Below the pieces are notes generated by a model that was not told the DNA's origin, ran no database searches, and was given only the letters and a program-made list of their open reading frames with translations. A program made the position numbers and the translations under genes. A DNA stretch of 64,000 nt from Dyadobacter linearis (GTDB lineage Bacteria; Bacteroidota; Bacteroidia; Cytophagales; Spirosomataceae): positions 806,001-870,000 of the forward strand of contig NZ_CAJRAU010000003.1 in assembly GCF_907165045.1 (NCBI RefSeq). Direction: 5' to 3'. Positions 16,912 through 23,928 of the stretch are shown here, piece after piece (the first letter of the stretch is position 1; every line of letters begins with the position of its first letter).

Positions 16912-18000
16912 CTATTTTTTCAGAAAAATCGTTTTGCCAGTTTTCGCCGATTCCTTCGCTATTTCGAGGATTTCGACCACGGTTACGTTCAACGGCAAAC
17001 CGTACATATCGTTTTGTTCCAATTTCAATTTGCCCGTAACTACATCGGCCAATACTGAAAACGGATCTGTAAACGGAGCCGGGCGAGGATCGAGCTTGAT
17101 CGTTTCTTCCGGCGTTTTTTCCTGCAACCGCTGGCGCACCACCGTTGGGTTTACGGCGACTGCGTATCCTTTGTTTCCATACACTTCCATATCCTTCCGC
17201 GCGAAAGACCAGTTCCAGGAACCCTGAATAATGCATTGGGATTTAGGATATTGCAGAATAATGGAAGCTTCATCGTCCACTTCCTTATAGATCTCCGGCT
17301 TATTTTGATGCGTCACCGCTGTAATCGAAATCGGGCGCTCGCCTTTCAAAAGCCACGTCATCAAATTGGCGCCATAACAACCAAAATCCACCAGCGCTCC
17401 GGCGCCGTTTTTGGCAGGATCAGTCAGGATTTCGAGAAACTCTTTACTTACCCCAATTTCTTTCGGCCCCTGGTGCCCGTCGTTGACCATTACTTTCCGA
17501 ATATCTCCCAGCTTTCCTTCTTCTACCAGATCTTTCACATATTGATTGCTCGCATACCATGAAGTTTCGAAGTTGGTCAATACCTGGATTTCATTTTGTC
17601 CGGCCAGCTTTTGTATTTCCTTGGCGTCTGAAAATGTTGTCGCGAGCGGCTTTTCCACCATCACATGAATTTTCCTCGGCGCACAGGCGCGTACGACCAT
17701 AATATGCTCACTGATCGCCCCAAACGCAGAAACCGCCTGCGGCTTGGTCTCGTCGAGCATCTTGTTGAGGTCGGTATAGAAGAGCTTTTTGTCGAGCTTA
17801 TATCTGGATGAAAATTCGCTGACCAACGCAGGATTAGTCTCGTAAATACCTACCAGCTCAATATCCTTTTTCTCAGACCTGTTAAATATCCAGCCCACGT
17901 GCCCGTGCGTCAACCCGGCCACGGCGACTTTTACCGGAGCCTGCGCGATTGCCTGTATACTCATTATTCCAAAAATCAGAAATGCAAATAGTTTCATCAT
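16912..18000 (-). CDS. Secreted Gfo/Idh/MocA-family oxidoreductase
   Basis: NAD(P)-dependent sugar-type oxidoreductase. Residues 1-20 form a signal peptide (FAFLIFGIMSIQAIAQA), so the enzyme probably acts in the periplasm, where Bacteroidetes often place this family. Then come VKVAVAGLTHGHVG (nucleotide fold), the catalytic-type VEKPLA near residue 117, and GALVDFGCYGANLMTWLL near 205. It has 362 residues. Substrate unknown. It sits between a ceramidase-like gene and a thioesterase gene with 8-base gaps on both sides. Confidence 0.87.
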   Translation of the reverse strand: MMKLFAFLIFGIMSIQAIAQAPVKVAVAGLTHGHVGWIFNRSEKKDIELVGIYETNPALVSEFSSRYKLDKKLFYTDLNKMLDETKPQAVSAFGAISEHIMVVRACAPRKIHVMVEKPLATTFSDAKEIQKLAGQNEIQVLTNFETSWYASNQYVKDLVEEGKLGDIRKVMVNDGHQGPKEIGVSKEFLEILTDPAKNGAGALVDFGCYGANLMTWLLKGERPISITAVTHQNKPEIYKEVDDEASIILQYPKSQCIIQGSWNWSFARKDMEVYGNKGYAVAVNPTVVRQRLQEKTPEETIKLDPRPAPFTDPFSVLADVVTGKLKLEQNDMYGLPLNVTVVEILEIAKESAKTGKTIFLKK

Positions 18001-18008
18001 GGAGCAGT

Positions 18009-19361
18009 TTAGGACATTTTATCAATAATATCTTTAATCACCTCCTGGAAATAAGCGCCGTTGTACGGGCCGTACCAGTTCATCGTTTTGGTTTCGTACA
18101 AATCCCGGTCAAAGTATTTATCATGGGTAATGTAACCAATATATCCGCCGTTGAAGCTGGTAACCATCAGATTGAGTCCTTTCGTTTTAGCGTATGCATC
18201 AAGTCCGGCCACGAGCTCGCCTGAGAAATCGCAGGGCATTCCTACCATTAATATATTCCCGATACGCAGTGCTTTTACAAAAATCGGATATTCACCAAAA
18301 GCCTTTTTAAATGCCCACGAACGCATTACCAGGTTCATGGTCAACCTCGGACTGGGATCGCGGAGGGGAAGCGGCAATGTAAGAGATCGTATTGTATTTT
18401 GTTTGGAAGTCTCCTTTGAAGTAGCATCCGAGAGGATCGCATTCTGCACACCGAATGCCTGGTTTTTTATTTCGTCAAAATCGTCGGTACCGCTTTCAAT
18501 AGGCCCCATACTGCCTACTGCACCCGCCATGTACATGGCAAAATTGTAGCGGCCTTTTTCCAGAGAATCTACCAGTGCGCCCGGATAGTCGCGAGAAAGC
18601 ACAATATTTCTTGAACCCAAAACCGTAGAATGTGCCCCAAATGAGCTCAGAATAGCCTTTTTACCTGTTTTAGTTACAAACGCCGCTGACCGTATTTCAG
18701 GGTCAACCTCTCCTTCCTCCCCTACCAGCCGGTTCCTTATATCCAATGTGTCTATTGATTCCAGGTAAGTGAGTTCAACCGGTTCGAGTCTGCCTTTTGC
18801 CTCTTTAATAGCTGTGTAAAATGCATCGGCCAGGCGATCGACCATTTGGGGATCATATTTACCCGAAAAAAACAACGAAGAAACGCCGGTACCCCAGCCG
18901 CCTACACTATTATGCGTATGTGTAGCCCCGAAGAATATCTGATCAAACGGGACTTCTTTTTCTGTCAATCGCGATTGCAGCACTTTTACAACGGTAGGAG
19001 GAATGATGAGCAGATCTGCCGAAACAATAGCGGCCAGCGACTTTCCATTGTCCACTACCATTGCCCTCACATAAACAGAATCATGAATAGCAGTGTATAA
19101 TTTGCCTTTTCGGTTACCATATCCCGCAGTTGGCGTCGGTGAGGAAGGGGTAATGTTGACCTTCGCCCAACCCGCCCTCAGCTGGCCGGTTGAATCGGGA
19201 GCGACTGGCTCAACCTGATTGATAATGCGCTTCCATTCCGCGTAGTAGGGCATTTCTTTGTACGGCGTTTTGTCCATCGTCGTGACGAGCACGGCGAGTA
19301 TCAACACCAAAAACAATACGATCGAACCAATTATCCGGAGCAGAATTTTTAAAAACCTCAT
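18009..19361 (-). CDS. Neutral/alkaline ceramidase-like membrane-anchored hydrolase
   Basis: An N-terminal membrane anchor (residues 5-28, ILLRIIGSIVLFLVLILAVL) is followed by a neutral-ceramidase N-terminal-like domain: AGWAKVNITPSSPTPTAGYG at 63-82 and the metal-site GATHTHNSVGG with H148 and H150. At 450 residues it is shorter than canonical neutral ceramidases (about 640-760), so the C-terminal immunoglobulin-like domain is probably missing and an amide other than ceramide may be the substrate. Cotranscribed with the secreted oxidoreductase gene, suggesting a shared periplasmic pathway. Confidence 0.82.
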   Translation of the reverse strand: MRFLKILLRIIGSIVLFLVLILAVLVTTMDKTPYKEMPYYAEWKRIINQVEPVAPDSTGQLRAGWAKVNITPSSPTPTAGYGNRKGKLYTAIHDSVYVRAMVVDNGKSLAAIVSADLLIIPPTVVKVLQSRLTEKEVPFDQIFFGATHTHNSVGGWGTGVSSLFFSGKYDPQMVDRLADAFYTAIKEAKGRLEPVELTYLESIDTLDIRNRLVGEEGEVDPEIRSAAFVTKTGKKAILSSFGAHSTVLGSRNIVLSRDYPGALVDSLEKGRYNFAMYMAGAVGSMGPIESGTDDFDEIKNQAFGVQNAILSDATSKETSKQNTIRSLTLPLPLRDPSPRLTMNLVMRSWAFKKAFGEYPIFVKALRIGNILMVGMPCDFSGELVAGLDAYAKTKGLNLMVTSFNGGYIGYITHDKYFDRDLYETKTMNWYGPYNGAYFQEVIKDIIDKMS

Positions 19362-19376
19362 GGAGCATTTTGCGGA

Positions 19377-19910
19377 TTAAACCTGTTTCACAAGCTGGAT
19401 ATTAGCGATCAGTTTTACATCTTCACCAATCACCAGCCCGCCCGAATCGGTGAGCTGCATATAGTTAAGCCCGAATTCCTGCCGGCTAAGTCTGCCTTCT
19501 ACCTCAAAACCTACTCTTAATTTTCCCTCCGCATCCCGCTCGGAACCGCCATATTCAGCGTCGAGCTCAATTGGTTTCGTAATGCCTTTCAAAGTCAGCA
19601 AACCGGAGAGTTTATAATTGTCGCCTTTTACCTTATGGAAATAATTGGACTGAAAAGTAATGTGAGGATATTGCTCTGCGTCGAAAAAGTCAGCCGACCT
19701 CAAATGCGCGTCACGTGCTTCAATATTGGTATCAATACTGCTCACATCCAGTGAAAAGTGAATTTCAGCATCTTCAAAATTGCTCATATCAGAGGTCGCG
19801 CCGCCTTCAAAATTATTAAAGGAACCCGTGATCGAGGAAATGACCAGATGCTTGATTTTGAACTGAACCTCAGAATGTACAGGGTCTACGATCCATTTAG
19901 TTACTGCCAT
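19377..19910 (-). CDS. YceI-family lipid-binding-like protein
   Basis: A lipocalin-like YceI barrel of 177 residues: WIVDPVHSEVQFKIKHLVIS at 6-25, DAHLRSADFFDAEQYPHITF at 67-86 and LTLKGITKPIELDAEYGG near 108-125. YceI proteins bind isoprenoids or amides, often in the periplasm, but here there is no signal peptide, so it is probably cytoplasmic. First gene of a four-gene operon with a 15-base gap to the ceramidase-like gene. Confidence 0.9.
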   Translation of the reverse strand: MAVTKWIVDPVHSEVQFKIKHLVISSITGSFNNFEGGATSDMSNFEDAEIHFSLDVSSIDTNIEARDAHLRSADFFDAEQYPHITFQSNYFHKVKGDNYKLSGLLTLKGITKPIELDAEYGGSERDAEGKLRVGFEVEGRLSRQEFGLNYMQLTDSGGLVIGEDVKLIANIQLVKQV

Positions 19911-20088
19911 AGATTAAATATTTAAATGCTACAAATTCCTGTGAATGCCGAAAATAGCATTCCAGTCAGGAAACGCGTATTAATATGTTTTAATTCAGAA
20001 CGTATAGCGGTTTATTGATAAGATAAATGGCACGTAATTTTTAAGTAATTGCCTATCGCTATATTTACTAAACATAAATCGATTCCAC

Positions 20089-20880
20089 ATGAAAATGAAG
20101 GGAAGAAGCATATTCACGTATGACGTGTATGCTCCCACTACGGTAACTACGATGTTACGTCCTCGTCGTCAGGAAGGACAATCTATAATGCAGGAAGGCT
20201 TTAATATTGAGCCGCAGGTACCATTTTCAGAATACATCGATATTTATGGAAATCCTTGTCAGCGCACGATCCTACCCGTAGGCAGGGTGGTGATCACGAC
20301 GGAGGTGCAGGCGCAGGTGAATGCTACCAAGGCAATCCCAAGTCCGCCACCGGCTTATGTGCTCGTTGGAGATTTGCCCGATGAAGTAATGCATTATATT
20401 CTGCCAAGCCGCTATTGCCAGTCAGATTTGCACGAGATCAATATGCTTGCGATGGAAATTGCGGGCAATATGGTTCCTGGTTATGCGCAGGTTGAGGCGA
20501 TCCGGACGTGGATACATAAGAATATTACCTATCAATATGGCGTAACCGACGCAAGTACTACTGCGCTGGATCTTGCAAGAAACAGGATTGGCGTTTGCCG
20601 GGACTTCACCCACCTCGCAATTGCGCTTTGCCGGAATCTGTGCATCCCGGCCCGCATGACGGTCGGTTACCTGGACAGACTGAAAGTCATGGACTTACAC
20701 GCCTGGTTTGACGTTTATATCGGAGGAGATTGGTATACTTTCGACGCCGTACAGGAAAAAACCGAGGGTTACCGTATTGAAATAGCCCACGGAAGAGACG
20801 CCGCCGACGTTGCTATGGTCACCCAATACGGCAACGCCACTTTGCAATCATTGCACGTGGAAGCTTCGTTGATGGAGTGA
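20089..20880 (+). CDS. Transglutaminase-like (papain-fold) protein
   Basis: 263 residues with a transglutaminase core near the C-terminus: Cys170 in GVCRDFTHLAI, His204 in DLHAWFDVYI and Asp219 in YTFDAVQ form the expected triad. The N-terminal 110 residues are a beta-rich domain of the kind that precedes bacterial transglutaminase cores. No signal peptide. Such proteins accompany alpha-E and ATP-grasp proteins in peptide-modifying loci; the alpha-E gene is at 13.5 kb. Its stop codon touches a long purine/pyrimidine repeat. Confidence 0.88.
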   Translation: MKMKGRSIFTYDVYAPTTVTTMLRPRRQEGQSIMQEGFNIEPQVPFSEYIDIYGNPCQRTILPVGRVVITTEVQAQVNATKAIPSPPPAYVLVGDLPDEVMHYILPSRYCQSDLHEINMLAMEIAGNMVPGYAQVEAIRTWIHKNITYQYGVTDASTTALDLARNRIGVCRDFTHLAIALCRNLCIPARMTVGYLDRLKVMDLHAWFDVYIGGDWYTFDAVQEKTEGYRIEIAHGRDAADVAMVTQYGNATLQSLHVEASLME

Positions 20881-21042
20881 GGGAGGAAAGGGAGGAAAGG
20901 GAGGATGGAGGAAGGTGGGAAGTAAAAATTAGGAGGGAGAAAAAAATATCTTCGTTTCTCCTTCCTACCTTCCTATCATACTACTTTCCTCCTTCCTCCC
21001 TTTCCTCCTTCCTCCTTCCTCCCTTTCCTCCTTCCTCCCCTT
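20881..21042. repeat. Purine-tract/pyrimidine-tract inverted element, copy 1
   Basis: About 60 bases almost wholly G and A (GGGAGGAAAGGGAGGAAAGG and variants) are followed, after a short mixed linker, by about 80 bases almost wholly C and T built from CCTTCCTCC and CCCTTTCCTCC units. The halves are complementary, so RNA from either strand can fold into a long imperfect hairpin. It begins right after the transglutaminase stop codon and ends at the kbl stop, filling the whole convergent gap. A bidirectional terminator role fits the position; a second copy lies at 32.3 kb. Confidence 0.85.
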
Positions 21043-22230
21043 CTAAATAACCCCCAGTTCCTTACCGACTTTCGTAAACGCGGCTACTGCTTTTTCCAGG
21101 TGCTCGTGCTCGTGGCCGGCGGAGATTTGTACTCGGATCCTCGCTTTTCCTTGTGGTACTACGGGGTAGAAGAAGCCTATTACGTAAATTCCTTCGTCTA
21201 GTAACTTCGCTGCAAATTCCTGTGCAAGTTTTGCTTCATAGAGCATGATCGGCACAATCGGGTGCTCGCCTGGGAGAATATCAAATCCAGCTTCTGTCAT
21301 TTCTTTTCTGAAATAGGCTGTGTTCCGTTCCAGTTTATCGCGCAGTTCGGTAGATGAAGAAAGCAGGTCTAATACCTTAATGGATGCGCCGACGATGGAT
21401 GGAGCTAATGTATTTGAGAACAAATAGGGTCTCGAACGCTGGCGGAGGATCTCGACGATCTCTTTTTTAGCGGCAGTAAATCCGCCCGACGCACCGCCCA
21501 GCGCTTTTCCGTAAGTACCTGTGATGATGTCGATCCGCCCCATTACGTTCCTGAACTCGTGCGAGCCGCGGCCGGTTTTCCCCATGAACCCGCTCGCGTG
21601 GCATTCATCGATCATGACCATTGCCTGATATTGTTCGGCCAGGTCACATATTTTGTCAAGCTGCGCGATGGTTCCGTCCATTGAAAACACACCGTCAGTT
21701 ACAACCAGGATTCTCCGGCTTCCTGTCGCGTCCTTCAACTGCTTTTCCAGGTCGGCCATATCGTTGTGCTTGTAACGAAAGCGTTTCGCCTTGCACAACC
21801 TGATCCCGTCGATCAGCGACGCGTGGTTCAGTTCGTCGGAAATGATCGCGTCCTGCTCATTCAACAAAGGCTCAAAAAGCCCACCGTTCGCATCGAACGC
21901 AGCTGCATAAAGAATGCAATCTTCGGTACCCAGGAACTCGGCCGTTTTCCTTTCAAGTTCTTTATGAATATCCTGCGTTCCGCAGATAAAGCGCACCGAA
22001 GACATGCCAAATCCATGCGTATTTATCGCTTCAATGCCAGCCTTGATCACTTCCGGGTGCGAAGAAAGACCGAGGTAATTATTGGCGCAAAAATTAAGAA
22101 CATCCTTTCCGTCAGACGTTGCGATTTTCGCCGACTGCGGTGTTGTAATGATTCTTTCCTTTTTATATAACCCCGCTTCTTTGATCGCGTCGAGTTCTTT
22201 TTCGAGTTCTGCCTGAATGTTTCCGTACAT
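21043..22230 (-). CDS. kbl: Glycine C-acetyltransferase (2-amino-3-ketobutyrate CoA ligase)
   Basis: Cleaves 2-amino-3-ketobutyrate with CoA to glycine and acetyl-CoA; PLP enzyme of the alpha-oxoamine synthase family. It reads [16 protein letters not shown] near 46-61, [15 protein letters not shown] at 177-191, [15 protein letters not shown] at 208-222 and the PLP lysine K242 in GTYGKALGG. 395 residues, standard length. It is downstream of tdh, giving the two-step threonine-to-glycine route. Its ATG comes two bases after a tandem TGAATGAN repeat. Confidence 0.94.
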   Translation of the reverse strand: MYGNIQAELEKELDAIKEAGLYKKERIITTPQSAKIATSDGKDVLNFCANNYLGLSSHPEVIKAGIEAINTHGFGMSSVRFICGTQDIHKELERKTAEFLGTEDCILYAAAFDANGGLFEPLLNEQDAIISDELNHASLIDGIRLCKAKRFRYKHNDMADLEKQLKDATGSRRILVVTDGVFSMDGTIAQLDKICDLAEQYQAMVMIDECHASGFMGKTGRGSHEFRNVMGRIDIITGTYGKALGGASGGFTAAKKEIVEILRQRSRPYLFSNTLAPSIVGASIKVLDLLSSSTELRDKLERNTAYFRKEMTEAGFDILPGEHPIVPIMLYEAKLAQEFAAKLLDEGIYVIGFFYPVVPQGKARIRVQISAGHEHEHLEKAVAAFTKVGKELGVI

Positions 22231-22232
22231 GT

Positions 22233-22306
22233 TGAATGATTGAATGACTGAATGAGTGAATGAGTGAATGAGCCGCCGTGGAACGGTGAATGACTGAATG
22301 AGTGAC
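22233..22306. repeat. TGAATGAN octamer repeat upstream of kbl
   Basis: Five perfect-length units (TGAATGAT, TGAATGAC, then TGAATGAG three times) run head to tail from two bases upstream of the kbl ATG. Fourteen unrelated bases follow, then two and a half more units. Read in the kbl direction this is repeated CATTCANT leading directly into the start codon. The same octamer in the same orientation to its gene lies at 32.4 kb. Confidence 0.9.
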
Positions 22307-22326
22307 CCGGTGAGGTGGCTGACCTT

Positions 22327-23292
22327 TTACCGGGATCTAATTGTCTCGTACTTTTTGGTTAGCTCCTTAATCATTTCCTGAGTCATTTTTTCGATGTTAT
22401 AGGTCGGCCGCCAGCCCCAGTCCTTCCTGGCGTTTGCATCGTCTATCAGTTGCGGCCACGAATCTGCGATTTGCTGACGGAAATCGGGCTTATAAGTAAT
22501 CTCAAAGTCAGGAATGATCTGTTTGATACTTGCCGCAATCTCCTCCGGAGAAAAACTGACTCCTGCCAGATTATAGCTCGTCCGAACCGCAATTTTTTCT
22601 TTCGGAGCTTCCATTAACCGCACCGTTGCGTCCATTGCATCCGTAATATAGATCATCGGCAATGTTGTATCAGCTTTCAAAAAGCATTCAAATACTTCTC
22701 CTTTTACTGCTTTGTGATAAATATCGACTGCATAATCGGTAGTACCGCCGCCGGGCATCGACTGATATCCGATAATGCCGGGATAACGCAGCGAGCGAAT
22801 ATCCATTCCGTATCTTTTAAAGTAGTAATTCGACCAGTTCTCCCCCGCCACTTTACTGATCCCGTAAACGGTCGACGGATCAAGGTAAGACCATTGTTCG
22901 GCTTTCGTATCCACCTGCTCTCCGAAAACGGCAATAGAGCTGGGGTAAAATATCTTTTCAACCTGATTTTCGCGGGCTACTTCGAGTACATTAAAGTAGG
23001 TTTGCATATTAATATCCCACGTTTTCAGCGGCTCCTGCTCTCCTTTTGCCGACAGAATCGCGGCGAGGTGATAGATCTGCGTAACCTTATATTTCTTGAC
23101 AAGACCGGCAAGCGCCTGCGCATTCGTAGCGTCCAGCTGTTCAAAAATGCCCGTTTCAATTTCCGGCTGCCGAATGTCCGAAGCAACTACGTGACCTACG
23201 CCATAGATCTCGCGCAGGTATTCGACCAGTACAGAACCTATTTGACCATTTGCGCCGATTACGAGGATATTTTCCGACTTCATAGAGATCAT
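22327..23292 (-). CDS. tdh: L-threonine 3-dehydrogenase, SDR (epimerase-like) type
   Basis: Oxidises threonine to 2-amino-3-ketobutyrate with NAD+. It is of the extended short-chain dehydrogenase type, not the zinc alcohol dehydrogenase type. NAD loop VIGANGQIGS at 11-20; catalytic Y143-x3-K147 in STVYGISKVAGE; SSIAVFGE near 118-125; SLRYPGIIGYQSMPGGGTTDYA near 165. 321 residues; ATGs at 23292 and 23283 are both possible starts. Pairing with kbl supports the threonine role over other epimerase functions. The divergent Lrp gene and Lrp-like boxes suggest amino-acid control. Confidence 0.9.
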   Translation of the reverse strand: MISMKSENILVIGANGQIGSVLVEYLREIYGVGHVVASDIRQPEIETGIFEQLDATNAQALAGLVKKYKVTQIYHLAAILSAKGEQEPLKTWDINMQTYFNVLEVARENQVEKIFYPSSIAVFGEQVDTKAEQWSYLDPSTVYGISKVAGENWSNYYFKRYGMDIRSLRYPGIIGYQSMPGGGTTDYAVDIYHKAVKGEVFECFLKADTTLPMIYITDAMDATVRLMEAPKEKIAVRTSYNLAGVSFSPEEIAASIKQIIPDFEITYKPDFRQQIADSWPQLIDDANARKDWGWRPTYNIEKMTQEMIKELTKKYETIRSR

Positions 23293-23360
23293 ATTTTAAA
23301 GCATTTATCACTTGCAATTTCTTATTTAAGAAACGTATTCTCAATAAATGAGGCATTACG

Positions 23361-23447
23361 CAGTAAATATTCCTGCACAATCCCATATTTACCTAAAATA
23401 TTACTTTACGGAAACTATCAAGAGGCTTCGCGCAGCAAATATTATTG
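23361..23447. promoter_or_regulatory. Cluster of Lrp-like boxes between tdh and the Lrp gene
   Basis: Two 15-base sites, CAGTAAATATTCCTG (23361) and CAGCAAATATTATTG (23433), each match the E. coli Lrp consensus YAGHAWATTWTDCTR at 13 of 15 positions by my count. A weaker one, CCTAAAATATTACTT (23392), matches 11. Spacings of 31 and 41 bases are close to whole helical turns, as expected for Lrp wrapping. The region is the only shared control region of the divergent genes. Confidence 0.55.
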
Positions 23448-23451
23448 CACC

Positions 23452-23913
23452 ATGGAACAGTTGGATAAAATTGATACCAAAATACTCCGCATCCTGCAAA
23501 AAGATGCAAAAAAGACGACGAAGGAAATAGCGACAATGCTGAATCTGACTATCTCGCCGGTTTATGAAAGGATCAGGCGGCTTGAAAGTATGGGGTTTAT
23601 TAAACAGTACGTGGCGATACTCGATAAAAAGCTGATCAACCGCCAGGTTACGACGATCTGCCAGGTATCAATGCGGTACCACAATGAAGCGTTTATTGAA
23701 AAATTCGAGCAGGAAATCCAGAATCTGGACGAAGTGCAGGAATGCTACCATATGGCAGGACAAGTTGATTTTCTACTAAAAATCAACGTCGCAAGCCTCG
23801 ATGAATACCATGATTTTGTTAAATATAAACTCTCGAAAATCGACAATATAGGCGTGCTTAACTCGACTTTCGTATTGAAAGAGATCAAACACACCTCCGA
23901 GTTTTATATTTGA
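23452..23913 (+). CDS. Lrp/AsnC-family transcriptional regulator
   Basis: The ATG at 23452 gives MEQLDKIDTKILRILQKDAK, the standard Lrp start, and 153 residues; the open frame reaching back to 22714 is antisense to tdh and rejected. The helix-turn-helix is at about 5-60 (TTKEIATMLNLTISPVYERIRRLESMGFI). The RAM effector domain follows (CYHMAGQVDFLLKINVASLDEYHDF). Transcribed divergently from tdh-kbl, so it is the likely regulator of threonine catabolism and of itself. Ligand not visible. Confidence 0.92.
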   Translation: MEQLDKIDTKILRILQKDAKKTTKEIATMLNLTISPVYERIRRLESMGFIKQYVAILDKKLINRQVTTICQVSMRYHNEAFIEKFEQEIQNLDEVQECYHMAGQVDFLLKINVASLDEYHDFVKYKLSKIDNIGVLNSTFVLKEIKHTSEFYI

Positions 23914-23928
23914 TAAAGGGAGCAGTCG

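Noticed and set aside
16904-17236. A 111-residue N-terminal extension of the hotdog thioesterase
   Set aside because: It reads the oxidoreductase gene in another frame and is arginine/glycine-rich nonsense; the family starts at MEPRSVRYSQ.
22714-23451. A long in-frame 5' extension of the Lrp gene
   Set aside because: The extra 246 residues are antisense to tdh, have no domain sense, and the normal Lrp start (MEQLDKIDTKIL) is at 23452.
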